Source: Bryum argenteum
Lineage: Eukaryota; Streptophyta; Bryopsida; Bryales; Bryaceae
DNA length: 64,000 nucleotides
Assembly: GCA_037043015.1 (NCBI GenBank)
Contig: CM073321.1
Span: forward strand, 23,867,001 to 23,931,000
Direction: 5' to 3'
Position numbers and translations under genes: made by a program. Shown piece by piece: positions 11,730 to 23,307 of this stretch. How positions within the stretch are numbered: the stretch's first letter is position 1; each line of letters starts with the position of its first letter. Under the pieces are notes generated by a model. The model saw only the letters and a program-made list of their open reading frames with translations. It was not told where the DNA came from and ran no database searches.

Positions 11730-12731
11730 GGCTACGTAGCGGGATCCAATCAAGAGTAGGATGGCATGAGAGGCCGGAAGCTCTTGCTATGGCCCGAAGA
11801 CACGTAGTTAAGCCTTTGTGGCCGGTGATGCCCCTCATCAGGAGTCTTCTTAAAGTCCATTGGAGGAGCCGGTGGAAATAAAAGGGGACCAAGGGGAACA
11901 AAGAGAAGTTGCTAGTTGTGAGAAAGACACTCATCATGAGGAGGAAGAAAATCCTTGAAGTCCCGTTCCGGGAACCAAGGCTACAAGAGGAAGGCACGAG
12001 ATGAAATGTTCCATGAGCTTGTCAAAACTCTTCAAGTCATGCAAGAAGAGATCAAAGAGCTCAAGGGGAGGGCATCAAGCCTTTCTTCCCGCAAGTTGTG
12101 CAAGACCAACTTGCCCTCTTCCTTCACGGAATTGGGCAAGGCAAAAAGGTCAAGGACTTCATTGTGGAACTTGAGCTCTACTTTGAGGCTCAAAGGGCTT
12201 GTCAAGAGGACAAGATCACTATTCTTGTGACCTTCTTGAAAGAACATGTTCATTTGTGGTGGACTCGTTTCCGGGATGAGAACGCAGCAGTGGTGAGCAA
12301 CTTGACTTGGACCGGTTTCAAGGGGATCCTAAGTGATCGCTTCACCCCGGAGTACCAAGAGATTCGAGATGGCATGGCCATTGTGCAACTGAAGCAAACG
12401 GGCACTCTTCATGCCTATGTGAAGGATTTCAATGCACATTGGAATGTGCTCCCGAAGTTAGATGAATTGGCCAAATAGGTCATTTTCTTCAATGGACTCT
12501 AAGGTTGGGTGGAGCGGGCATTATTCAAGATGCCGAGATTGCCGGAGACTTGTGCCAAATTGCTCAAGTTGGCAAAAGCTTTAGGGTGGTGAGAGTAGGC
12601 CTTCCAAGGATGGGAAGGACAAGTTTGCCAAGGACAAGCCCAAAGTGGGGACAAGTCCATAATAAAAAGAGACAAGTTACATTACTTGTTTGAACTGTGG
12701 TGAAGAGGGCCACATGGCAATGCATTGCTCC
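11730..12731 (+). pseudogene. Chromovirus gag with CCHC zinc knuckle (copy H2), frameshifted
   Basis: Gag forms the particle that packages element RNA. Fragments in three frames together give the family gag. They comprise an acidic N-terminal part, a KTLQVMQEEIKELKGR helix near 12024-12071, then a retrotransposon-gag domain (FIVELELYFEAQ ... VHLWWTRFRDE, 12098-12478 frame) ending TPEYQEIRDGM. A stop follows at 12476-12478. A CX2CX4HX4C knuckle (CLNCGEEGHMAMHC) lies at 12687-12728. Several frameshifts and stops mean no full-length Gag can be made from this copy. Confidence 0.8.
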
Positions 12732-12822
12732 TAACCAAAGGGGCAACCGACTCCTTCATAAGTCCCGAAGCATCGAAGAGGATGGACTTGCATTTGAGTA
12801 AGCAAGCTCATCCAAGTGAGGT

Positions 12823-13423
12823 TTGCAAAGAGGCAAGCCTCACCAAACGTTCCTTGTAGCAACGGAAGTAGAAGGGAAGTGCCGAATCTTCACCTTTGTG
12901 GAAAACTTCAAGGTTTGTGAAATGGATGGGATTGGTCTCATCTTATGTAAGACTTCCTTTGATACCTTTGGGGTAAAGATAATGAGGTGGCCATTGAAAG
13001 TGGTTGCCAACCCCGAAGGCAAGGAGATTGAGTTGGAGTTCACCAAGGCTCCCAACATGTTAGGGAGTAGAATCAACTTGGTGAACTTGGAGGAGTTAGA
13101 GGAAAACCGGTTCTAGATGATGCTAAGGACCGATTTGGGACTTGAAGGGAATAAGCCCACTTCTAACTCCACACTTCCCAAGTGTATTTGGGAGGTGGTA
13201 AAGGCTTTGATGATGCCTTTTGGGTTGTGCAACGTGTCATCAATGTTCACAACCCTCATGAATACGGTGTTCCATCAAGAGATGGATGTGTTGGTCATTG
13301 TCTACATCGATGACATATTGGTGTTCTCCAAAACCGCGGAGGAGCATGCACAACACCTTGCAATCGTGCTTGAAAAACTTAGAGACAATAAGTTACATGC
13401 AAATGGGGAGAAGAGTGAGTTTG
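12823..13423 (+). pseudogene. Chromovirus protease-like and reverse transcriptase segment (copy H2), deleted fingers
   Basis: A frame at 12823-13113 (stop 13114-13116) carries a retropepsin-like C-terminal part (GIGLILCKTSFDTFGVKI). Directly after it comes a reverse transcriptase fragment with LMMPFGLCNV and the catalytic YIDDIL box (about 13300-13323). The fingers and first palm motif, which normally separate protease from MPFGL, are absent: only about 35 codons lie between the protease-like frame and MPFGL. The same shortening is present in copies A and B. The frame is cut by LTR-F at 13424. Here both catalytic Asp residues of YIDD remain. Confidence 0.75.
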
Positions 13424-14717
13424 TGTCGCGCACCTCTCCTTGAGGAGTGCCCGCAACACCAAGGGCCCAAGGGGGACACCGGAGTGACGCCCGGGCCTTG
13501 GGGTGCCAAGGTGAAGGGAACCTAAGTGGGCCTAGTGTGGGAGAGGACCCCGGGCGTTGGAGACGCCTCTCACCCACGGAGACTAGGAGCCACGAGGGAA
13601 TGGACATGAGATTATGGAAGCTCATGTTGCCACGATTCCGGGATGCTAAGGAGCACCTCAGTTGGAGGTGTGAGCTAAAAGTTATGGGAGTTGGAAGATT
13701 GTGGGACTAAAGGGAGTGCTGTCCAGGGACAGTGCTGGACTGGGAAGCTGGCCCGGGACTCCCGAATCTTCAGAGGGGCATAACTCCCTCAATACTTGTC
13801 GGAATGAGGCAAGTAAGGTGTCTATCGGCATCTACTTGACGAGTAGATGTCGATAGAGTGGTCGCTCGTCGCGTTTGGATGCGGGACGAGGTAGATACGA
13901 GCCCTGGAAGGTTCGGGAAGTCTCCCGGGCCTTCCAGCGGCTAAGGCATTGGGAGATTGGGTGGTCTTCCAAACTTTAGAGGTGTGAGGGTCCAGCCCTT
14001 CACCTAGGACCAGGGGCTGCCGAATCCCACAGAGTATACTATGGGGAGGGCTGGTCTCCCTCCCCACTCCCATGGTGCCTTGGTGGTGACCAAGGTGGGA
14101 GTCCCGAGTGGTGTGGCTAGTGTTGGGGCCTCACCATGGGGACTCCCAAGCCAAGGTGAGTCCCAATGGGTGGAGCTAGTGTTGGGGCTCCACCATGGGG
14201 ACTCAAAGTGCAAAATGAGGCACGGTGGGTGGAGCTAGTGTTGGGGCTTCACCACGGTGGCTCATAAGGACAAGGTGAGTCCCGGTGGGGGAGCTAGTGT
14301 TGGGGCTTCACCACGGGGACTCATATAGGCAAAATGAGGACCATAAGTGCTACCGATGTGGGGTGGTGTCTCACCGCCGGCGTTGTGATTACTTGGTGGC
14401 CTTGGGGTCACCATGGTGGTCATGGGCGGTGGTGAGGAGACACCACCAAGTGCGGTTAGGCCGCGTGGTATGGGAGTGCCACCAAGTTGGGCCTTGGACA
14501 TAAGTGGAAGTCCGCACCTAACCATTGGCTACCTACGAAGGGGTTGAGTCCCGGTTGCATGAGTAGGAGAGATTGATAACCAAGCGGTGAGCTTGGTGGT
14601 TGGTATGGAGAGCTAACATTGTGCATGTGGGGGATGTGCAGAGTTAGCGCTCGTGACACTTGCTACAGTTGGGAAAAAGTTGGTGTAAGCCAAGGTGAGC
14701 TAGCAAGGGTTGCGACA
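13424..14717 (+). mobile_element. LTR-F copy 2, without target duplication
   Basis: 1294 bp, near-identical to 6945-8234, with the same TGTCGCGC start and GCGACA end. The left flank is chromovirus reverse transcriptase (gtttg); the right flank is unrelated single-copy-looking sequence (gctgg), so no target duplication is seen. It carries the same array of four units of about 58 bp (first unit at 14116). Confidence 0.75.
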
Positions 14718-15505
14718 GCTGGACCTCCTTCGAGCTATCCGAATGATTATTTTGTTCTTGCCATGGTTTCACCGGTTTTTGTCAATGAATGTCGACTTTT
14801 TTCGCACTTTGTAGGTCCGGTGTTTGCGTCTTGGTAGGTGGTAGGCTGGTGGCTATAGAATTCTCTAGATTGGGGTCCGACCTCGTGTCGATGGCTGCTT
14901 GAGACACTTCAGTGATGAGGCTGCTTGACGATGTTGTTTTTTTCTCAGGGATTTCTATGAGGAGAGCCAGTCTTGAGTCCATGCAAGGCTGGCCTCAGAG
15001 CGCAATTGTTCTGCATTTCTGTCTTTCATCCCGCACCTTGCTGCTTTTTGATGCTCATTGTCATCGTTTGGGTGTGTGCCTGTTGGTCTCCTTCGTCACG
15101 TAGCTTTGTTGATTTGGTTCTCATGCATGGGGCTGGACCGAGCTGGTCGTCCTTTTCCATTTGCTTTGGCATGTAGAAATCTGTGCATGGGGCCCAACCT
15201 TGTGTCGTCTCCTGGTGCAAACCTGATCGAAGGCTAATGTTTCGCTCATTGGGGATTATTTTCCATCGGCCATATGTTGCTGCTTTTTATCACTTAGAAT
15301 CCAACGGAGGTGTAGGGTGGGGGGAGAATATACTTATTTCTAGAATTTATAGTGTACATTAAAAGATTGATTATGTTGATTTAGGTTTGTTTTTCAGATT
15401 AGGGCAGAAATCAATTGATCAAACTCGGATTATGTTAGTGTTGTTGGTTGTTTCTAAATGTTTGTTGACATTCGCCTTCTTACATTTTTGTGTGTTGGAT
15501 TGCAG
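14718..15505. other. Intergenic stretch upstream of the ParB/methyltransferase-like gene
   Basis: No coding frame longer than about 70 codons and no recognisable repeat. A pyrimidine-rich stretch and tgcag acceptor at 15501-15505 end it, so part of it is probably the first intron, and an unrecognised first exon could lie here. Confidence 0.4.
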
Positions 15506-18500
15506 GATCCTTTGAAGAAACTGAGAATCGTAGAAGATGAGGAATCCGACGCTGATAGCAACTTATCAGAGATTAGAGTCCGTGTTTAGAAAGTAGTTGA
15601 GTCTCGGCGTTTGGCAATAGCATTGTTGTCAGATCCAGTAACGCCCCCTGCTGCTTCTCGTGCCCGTCACACTTCAAGTGATGATGTTGATCGGGTTGCA
15701 CGGGCAAGTTACCTGCGAAAGAATTACGCACAGGCAAAAGCACGTCGTCTCGAAGCAAAGGCATTGGCCAAAAATGCTCCACGATGTTCTCCACGACTTG
15801 CAGCAAAGTCCAAGTCGGAATAGATCTTTGTCTAAATTATATGATACTTTATTGTTAACTTCATCATATAACAATTTTATGATTGGATTCATCTTTTATT
15901 TTGATTTCGACATATTCTTATTATGTAGTTGCATTGTTGTATTTGGTTTTTTTCTTGACAGATGAGATTATCACCAGCCTCTCCAATCGAAGTTGATGAG
16001 GATGTTCAACCTCCTCCTACCGATCAAAATGATAACATCATTGGTGATGACGAGATCGTTCCACAACAACAACGGCTTGAAGACTCGAGCGATGCGGTTC
16101 CCCATGAAAGTCTGTCGGAAGCTGCCCATCTCCCTCAAACATTCGATGCTAGTGATGGACATGATTCTCTTTCCGATGATGAGGAACCTGCATTGCGGGA
16201 AGTGTCAACGTTGGGATTGTCCACATGCCCCCTCATCTCCAAAACTAAGATCCAGACTGGAGTGGAAATGAGATGCGAATGATTCACAAGAGTGATTCAA
16301 TTGCCATCATAAACAGGTTGCGATACGAACCTCTGAAGAAGTCTCGCATGCTTATTCCATTGTGTCGTCTTGTTTGTTATCCTAAGGTTCGACCTATATC
16401 GGAACAAGAAGTTAGAAAATTGGATAATGAATTCAACAAAGGCTATCGCGAGGGCGACCGGGTCATGTACGTTTCTTTCATCGATAGGAAAGGGAGAGAA
16501 AAAATTGTTGATGCCGGAGATGATGTGTTCACGGATACGCTTTGGAGAAAGGCTAATGACGAGTTCGACAAGACGTTGCGGTCGGATCTAGATCTCCATC
16601 ATCTCATCGGCAAATATTTCTATGTTCATGAAGGTAACCATCGTGTTACGGTGTGGATGCGGCACATCAAAAGGTATCATAAGCTGGATGCTCCGTGGCA
16701 TATTTCGGTCGACTGTATCATCCTTGATGCTCGGAGGGAGAGCAGTTTGCTCCTCGACGTTATGAATGACATCAATTGGTAAAAGGATATCACTTTTTTT
16801 TAACTTCAAATTGTTATATATTTTATCGTCCTACAACGTTACTAATTTATGATTCCGCTATGTAGGTCTACTGAACATGACCATGTTGAAGATAGCCTAT
16901 GTGCTAAACTTCAAGGCATGAGGAAATTTTGTAATTTGAAACTGCATGATTTCGAAGATCTCATAAGTCCAAGGGACTACAAAATCTGTAATAACGCCAA
17001 GGCAAAAAAAGAAACTTGGTATCCAGTCACCCTAGACGTCTTCGTTAAGTTTTTATACTTGGTAAGTTTTCCTTACACGTGCTTGTCTCTTGTACATAAT
17101 ATTTAATTTTTCACATCTGCTTATTTTAAGTTTCCTATTGTACAGAGGAGGTTAGGCAAAGTATCATACAATGCCAAGACTAATTATTAGGCCACTGTCC
17201 CGAGAGATAACCAAACGGGGCCGGGAGTATGGAGTGCGATGGATAATGCCATTAAAGCAGAAATCAAAGCAATCCGTGGCTAAAATTATGACAAGATGGT
17301 CGCAGTGGCGAATTACAAACTTGGGAGAGTACTCCCGAAAGAGGTGTATATGTGACTTCTTTAAGATTCCTTTTGCTCCTATACATTATTGATTTCCAAA
17401 ACTATATTCCGTACTTCAATCCGTATCTTCTGCAGATTTATTCACACTACAGCCAAAACCTCAAACCGGATATGACAATCAATCGCTTGCACATGGTAGC
17501 CACTACCAATGTTCATTTCGAGTTCAATGGAAAGTGGTTGCAATGGTGGAACTCACCAAACGATGTTCAACGATCAGTCCACTTCCCGGAGGACCGCCCT
17601 ATGAAGCATAAAAGTTTAATTACATTTCTCCATCGTGCTTTTGTGTGGGCACAGGTAATTTCGTCCCCACAGTCAATGTCGTTAGACGCGGTGCACGACT
17701 GACTCAGGTTTCCGAAGGTGGACTTAGGAATGCAGGATCCCCTCCTGTATCCTTTACCAATGACCACAACTCTCTGCAGTCTCCTTGTCGCCTTAGTCAG
17801 CCCAAATTTGCCAAATGCCCTCTTTCAAATGACATTGGTAGCAGCTCGTCGTCAAAAATATCAGTCACTCTGCCTATGTACCTCGAGAAGGGGAACATCG
17901 GAGATTTGGTCCATTTCTCGTTGAAGACTAGAAACTGGAATTCGCAAATTCTCGATATCGTCCAACACATCAAAAAGGTACAATTTTGTACAATTCTTAT
18001 TTATAATTTCCTTATTTACATTTTGTACATGTAAATTTATTATCCACTATCTAATTATTCACGTGTATCTCAGATTGGAAAAGACCGGAAGTACCCGTGT
18101 ACGGCGATGGAATATAATCCCAAGCATCCAAGGATTGATCGCATTTTTGCAAATGTTCCAGAGACCTTGCCTATACCAGGTGTGTGTCCAAAAGAAATTC
18201 CATCCTGGAACCGGCGTGATAAAAACTACTTTCAGAGCCTCTTCTTCTTTGCCGCATATCATTTGACAGACGTTGGAGCCATTCTTGTGATGCATCCCAA
18301 ATGTCGTAAAATCCAGCGTACTCTCGATTCTAAGTCCCATACATATATTTTTCGTGTTGTTCGAGACCGGTGGGGATATAACCCCTACCCAATGGCCTCT
18401 ACCTTACGGCACTCGAAAGAGGTATGGGGCAGTTTGTAGTTTCCATTTTCACAATTCATGATTACTGCCTTCTATGCTTGTATGTTAATATATCTATAAT

Positions 18501-19342
18501 TGTGTTTTGCAGACTGACCGCTTACACATCAAAGTTTATGTTTGTAAAGAGTTTCTTTCGAAGTTCCAAACTCGGCAAGTGGCACACGCATACGCGGGTG
18601 TGGCAATCATACCTGATGAGGAAGACCACCTGTCTAACGTTGCAGACAAAGAGACATTGCGTTATCGTCCAAACGCTACGCCATGTGGAGGCTCACGAGA
18701 GAAGGATCCTTCCTTCATTCAATGTTTTGTGGAGTGTCTCAGAAACGAGGGGGTATAGTCTTCGACTAGAGGAATGTTTCCATAAACGCTACTTTAGAAT
18801 TTGATTATACATTTTGCATTTCTAATGTGGGCTTCTGATTTTTTAGGTCCATCTGTAATTGCTTGTGCGCACTCAAACCAAAACGTCATTGCTGTGGAAC
18901 CTGACGAAGAAATCTTTGATTACAAGAATGGTGATCCCGGTGATGAAGAAAGTGGAGAATTGGCTCCACCCGCAGATTATGACTTTAACAAACTGCAAGT
19001 AAAGAAGCCACGGAAGTTTATTGGTGCGCAGAATTATCGTCTATTTTCTTTCTTTATTTGGTATTCTGTTCTTACAAATATATTGTACTGACTTCCTTTG
19101 TACTTTTAGCATGGTTGGTCTGAAAGAGCGATTGACTCGCAGCGCTCATCTCTACAACAACCCTCCATCAACATTCACCCTACCTTCCTACGCTGAGCGT
19201 CTTGCTCAAGAGTTGTTCAAGCTCCATCTCCCATTTTGTCTGATACTACACGTCCACGTTATAGTAATAGTGTGCTTAAGTTTATAGACTTTGAGGCTGA
19301 TGAGTATGACCTGCACTTCAATGGTGCTACACCTTCAGCGTA
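15506..19342 (+). pseudogene. Multi-exon gene: ParB/sulfiredoxin-like GNHR domain plus amino-methyltransferase-like domain, decayed
   Basis: About ten exons with clean GT..AG borders: 15506-~15812, 15962-16778, 16866-17061, 17146-17343, 17436-17654, a segment to 17977, 18074-18421, 18513-18752, 18847-19023 and 19110-19342. Exon 2 encodes a ParB/Srx-like fold (RPISEQEVRKLDNEF ... FYVHEGNHRVTVWMRHI); GNHR is the family's nucleotide-binding signature. Later exons resemble a bacterial-type N4/N6 amino-methyltransferase. IDRIFANVPET sits where an (N/D/S)PP(Y/W) motif belongs, and EKDPSFIQCFVECL precedes DFLGPSVIACA ... NVIAVEPDEEIF, like motif I plus the acidic loop. In-frame stops (15587, about 17188, about 17275, about 19192) and frameshifts near 16200-16280 and 17655 show decay. 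The ParB part is recognisable; the methyltransferase call is an inference from motif order, and the family could be something else. Confidence 0.55.
16273..16778 (+). other. ParB/sulfiredoxin-like domain within exon 2
   Basis: An open frame of 169 codons to 16782, of which about 168 are exonic. It shows RPISEQEV near residue 40, a predicted strand MYVSFIDRKG, then YFYVHEGNHRVTVW near residue 115-130 and a basic KRYHKLDAPWHIS segment. In ParB N-terminal folds GxHR lies after a helix in this way. No stop interrupts it, which contrasts with the flanking exons. Confidence 0.6.
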
Positions 19343-19971
19343 GTATGTGCTTTGTTTTCCGATAGGTACTCGATTTGGTAGCGCCATGTATTCGTGGTTG
19401 CCATAATCTACTATTTATCTATAATTTGTTCAATTCGGTTTTGAATTATTACTTATCATGATTATCGTTGATATCTGTACCTACACTAAGTGCTTCATGA
19501 AAGTCAATACACTGTAATAGAAAATGATGACTTTAACCGTTATTCTAATGTAAAACTTACTACTCCAAATTAAATGTCACTAAATAAAATATAATCTCAA
19601 TGTCATAATTCAAATAAAAGCATGCAAAAAATATTAAATCATATTGAGAGACGATGGTGACCTCCAATTTCATATGATTTGGGAACGATGATGTCAGCCC
19701 TAATTTATGGTCGACAATAAAATACGAGGCCAGGATCCCCTCCTTAATGATTCATAAAATGGCGCCATGATCACATTCACATGGAAATAGGATCTAAATC
19801 CACGAATTTGGGGTACCTAATTGGACTAAAGTAATCCTTGAAAATTTTATAAACGCTTAAATCAATGGTTATAGGGTCCCTAGCTTTCGCAGAATTTTTT
19901 TAAAATGTTCACGTCTACCCATGCTATCTTGGACCTCACCGCTCTACGCTCTACGTTCACCGCTCACACCT
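19343..19971. other. AT-rich intergenic stretch
   Basis: No gene or repeat structure recognised; short frames only. It separates the decayed methyltransferase-like gene from a copia fragment. Confidence 0.4.
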
Positions 19972-20691
19972 CTACATTCCCCGCTCCAAAGGGGCTAATT
20001 GTCGCATTTGGTGTCCCACATTGGCCAGTTCATGCATGGAGAAGGGCACTTCATACAAACTCCCTACTATTGGCAATCTAGCAATTACCTTTCTACTGGC
20101 ATCCCTCAAAATGCATGCATCATCATCAAACTCCACTTTTAAACTGTTCAGAGCAAGTTTTACCACGGAAATCAAGTTCCTCTTGAACTTGGGGATGTGG
20201 AGCACCTCCTTCATGTTGATCTTGTGGTTCACTCCCATCACCATCACCTCCTCAACATCCCCATGCACAACTCCAACCGCATGCAAAATGCTATCATCTT
20301 CCAAGTGCACAATTCATGGTGGTGATATTACCTCATATGTTTGGAACAATGCCCTATGGGGAGACATGTGCTTGGTTGCTCCCGAATCCATGAACCACTT
20401 GGCCATGGTCTTGTCATCTCCATCATTGATTGGAAAGGCATGCTTGACATCCATCTCCTCTTTGCTTGCAACAACAGCGCTTAAAAACGCATAATCCGCC
20501 TCATTGTCATTGTTGCTTGCAACATTGGCACTCTCCTTCTCCTTCTTGGTGCTTTGCCATGGAGTTTCTTGTGTCAAGGTTGGTGCACGAAGAGTCCAAG
20601 AGGAAAGAGAAGGGTGCTCCAAGTGGTGAAGCAGCGTTGGTGGCAGCCCAAAACAAAGGGAGGATGCAAAATGGCCTAAGGAGAGTGCCAA
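19972..20691 (-). pseudogene. Ty1/copia gag-pol fragment with aspartic protease
   Basis: Minus-strand frame of about 240 codons with one in-frame TGA at 20314-20316. It contains the copia protease signature WFMDSGATKHMSP. Past the stop it continues with VNHKINMKEVLHIPKFKRNLISVVKL, the standard segment between protease and the GAG-pre-integrase region. Integrase and reverse transcriptase are missing: the low-coordinate end stops near 19972. Upstream (higher coordinates) the serine/threonine-rich tract fits the gag tail, but no zinc knuckle was found. Confidence 0.85.
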
Positions 20692-22449
20692 TGTTGCAAT
20701 GCACCAATGTCGCCCTTACAACACAAAGCACTCAAATCTAGTTCCTAAACACTTAAATCAACTCTCTAGGAGTGCGCAACCATACTTGTGCACGAAACAA
20801 TGCACAACAAGCATCTTCAACACTCAAACAAGCAAGATACAATTGCTCCTACTCAAATCCAATCCCCTTCAAGCAATTTGACCTCCAAATGGAACATATC
20901 GATGTCTTCCACATACACAAGATTCGGCCCTCTCAACTCATGGTTGCACCTCAAAGCACTCAAATGAACCCTCAATGCATGCAAATGAGCACTTGTGCAC
21001 TCCCTACACTAGATCAACCCTACACTATGTCAACAAAGCTTGTAGGTCTACAAATCACTCAAATCTAAGCTTAGGAGTCTCAAAACACCTCTTTTTGCAC
21101 CTCAAATGCTAAAATCAGCCTTATGTGTGCACATATGCACCCCAAATGCTAGATTCGGCCCTCTCAACTCTAAGTGCACTCAAGTAAACATTACAACATA
21201 CACTCCTACGCCCAAAACACTTCAAACAATGGATTTGAGAGCACTTAATGCAAAGAAGCACCTTCAATGTGCAAGGAGGACTCAAACAACAAGCATACAA
21301 TCTTACAAGCGTTTGAGTCACCTCCAACACCTCCAAATTGCTTCTATTGCCTCCAATGCTCCAAACCACCTTCAAAATGGTTGCAAACACCTCCAAATGA
21401 CTATAAGTGCACCTCCAAATGTCCAAGAGACTCCAAGTAGTGCAAATGAGCCCTACTTGTGCATGCAACACCTCTTTGACCTACCCAAGCCTCCAAAGTA
21501 CTTAAACTCAACCTCACTACAGGAGTAGGGCCCACATAACCTCTTGAGGTTCAATAGAGGGAGAAGGAGAATAGAACACACTCAAAGCTTACAAGTAGTA
21601 GAGCAAAGAATGCTTGAATGAGATACTCACTCATTCTAAGCACTTACTTATATATCCAAGTGAAGGCACTAAGTGCTACAACAAAGATAAGGTTTGAGTG
21701 GACAAAATTACTCTACAAAGGATAGACCACTAGAGGACCTTCTCTCTCTACACACGATAAGGCTCTTGTGGATGAGCCCTCTTCATATACGATAAGACTC
21801 TATTGGTCCAACCCTCTCCACATACTCTAATCAAGTCTAGTTACCCTTAGTAACTACGAGCAATTTAATCTTCAACACTAAGTCGACCAACATTCGTATT
21901 TTGAGGCAGCGTAGAGTATCTCCATAGAGTAGAAGAAAGGAGGGAGTACATAGGGTGTTAAGAAACACTTGGGAATCATACAGGACCCACCTAAAACAAC
22001 GTTGTCTGGAAGGTTGACTATAGGTGAACATTGTATTAACTCAGCGTCGGTTTGGGTGTCTTTGGGTAACTTAGAGAAAAGGTGTCTTTGGCATCAGCGT
22101 TGTTTCCTAAGGACGGAGTAGACAGGAGAGTGTTAACACTTAGCCAGCGAGAGAGTGAGAGAGAGAGAGCGGAGGAAGAAGCTACAGTTAGAAGGTTACA
22201 AGCGTTGTCTTACGTTGTCTATTAGGCAGGCAGCTGAAGGAGGGTGAGGGGTGTTCTTCCAGAACCCTTCTCGGCCTGCAACGGAGTCAAAGGCAGCGGA
22301 GGTCACAAACAAGAAACAACATGCAGGAAGCGTAGGAAGACGAGGGTTAGGAATTTAACATTATCTAGTTTAGAGCACGCATTTTTAGAGAGAAGACCGG
22401 TTTTTGACTTGTATTGATAATGAAATAAGAGTACAAATGTTTGAACTCC
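20692..22449. other. Low-complexity CA/CT-rich stretch, no gene recognised
   Basis: From 20700 to 21530 the plus strand is poor in G and rich in words such as cacctccaaat, ctcaaat and aagattcggccctctcaactc; the last phrase recurs near 20921 and 21153. Long open frames (for example 21106-21528) follow from that composition and show no motif. From 21540 to 22450 the sequence is unremarkable, apart from a purine-rich gagagagtgagagagagaga tract near 22150. It may be the remains of the copia element's leader and LTR. Confidence 0.4.
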
Positions 22450-22623
22450 TAATTTCATGTCTCAATGTCAAACAAAACAAGAGGTCCCTTTTCTGAATCC
22501 GCTTCACTCTCAAATACTGCTGATGCCTCCAAAGTCTTCCGCTGTCGATTGGTGGCCCTATCCTCCCGACTTGGTTGCGCCCCGTGCTCGCAACGTTAGC
22601 TACGGTAACAATTAGCCAATGTA

Positions 22624-22905
22624 TTGGTCAACGGACGCGCCAGGGTCAACGTGATAAGCAATCACCTACGGCAGCAATTAGGACTTCCACCGCCAACGAC
22701 CGCTCACTTTGTTCTTAGAATGGCCAACAACGCTCTTGTCACTCTGTTAGGGATATTGGCCGCCGTAGCCATCACTATCCACGGTATCACTACACCGGCA
22801 ACCTTCGTTGTCATAGACATGCCGGACAGTAGTAATTTTCCTATAATTTTAAGACGACCTTGGTTACGAGACATGAATGCAATTCATGAGTGGGCAAGAA
22901 ATTAG
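22624..22905 (+). pseudogene. Retropepsin-like protease segment of the OTA gypsy element
   Basis: Reads VNGRARVNVISNHLRQQLGL, then LLGILAAVAITIHGI and FPIILRRPWLRDMNAIHEW. In related elements the active site is a D-[ST]-G or D-G-G type triad just before VNV(I/M)S; here the Asp is Asn (NGRA), so the enzyme would be inactive. The ILRRPWL segment is the usual (I/L)LGRPWL motif with its Gly replaced by Arg. Confidence 0.7.
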
Positions 22906-23307
22906 ATTAGAATCCGGAGATATGGAAAAACTATGATAATCCCCATGGATAGTTGTATCACTCGGGAGAAAGTCAAACAAATACAAAACTAGACTGGTAC
23001 CAAATGGGGCAATAGACTCACTCAGAAGCAAGTGGCCTTGGTGTTCCACACCGACCCAAATCTGGTTTCGCTAGCAGAGATTTACTTGGCTAGCGTGGTC
23101 TTTCAGGAAGAGAAGCTCGATATCTTGCCATAGTTTACCACGGTAGTTTCTGGGGGAGTCACCGTTGATAACACTCCGGCAAGTAAAACCTTCAGTCAAC
23201 ACGTGGTGACGAGATGGACGCATGGATCTAAGAAACAGGTGGAGTTGGTTAACCTTGGTACCGCACAAGAGCCAAAAAATGTGAAAATTAACGGCAACGC
23301 GCCTAGC

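Larger units (their letters stand above)
10228..13423 (+). mobile_element. Chromovirus 5' part: LTR, gag, protease and part of reverse transcriptase (copy H2)
   Basis: The 5' LTR runs 10228-11714 (TGTCACATCC ... GTCGCGACA; here the second-last block reads ggccgcgaca), 1487 bp. It is followed by the dinucleotide ct and a primer-binding site at 11717-11728. Internal sequence continues through gag, a zinc knuckle, a protease-like segment and reverse transcriptase. LTR-F copy 2 ends it at 13424. The LTR contains the conserved stem-loop near 10769-10798, with one stem mismatch (agattag). Confidence 0.85.

Noticed and set aside
6945..14717. Reading the two LTR-F copies as the LTR pair of one 7.8-kb element
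   Set aside because: No primer-binding site follows the first copy, no purine tract precedes the second, flanks do not match, and the interior is made of two broken chromovirus pieces.
17655..17672. An 18-nt intron (GTAATTTCG ... CAG)
   Set aside because: Too short for spliceosomal splicing; a frameshift or an exon continuing in another frame is more likely.
15506..19342. Claiming that all premature stops come from methylation-driven C-to-T change
   Set aside because: Every stop codon can be reached by one C-to-T change (CAG, CAA, CGA), so the pattern has no evidential weight without aligned intact copies.
21106..21528. 140-codon frame in the CA-rich stretch
   Set aside because: No motif; His/Thr/Pro/Leu/Gln bias follows from the low-complexity composition, and the opposite strand is open as well.
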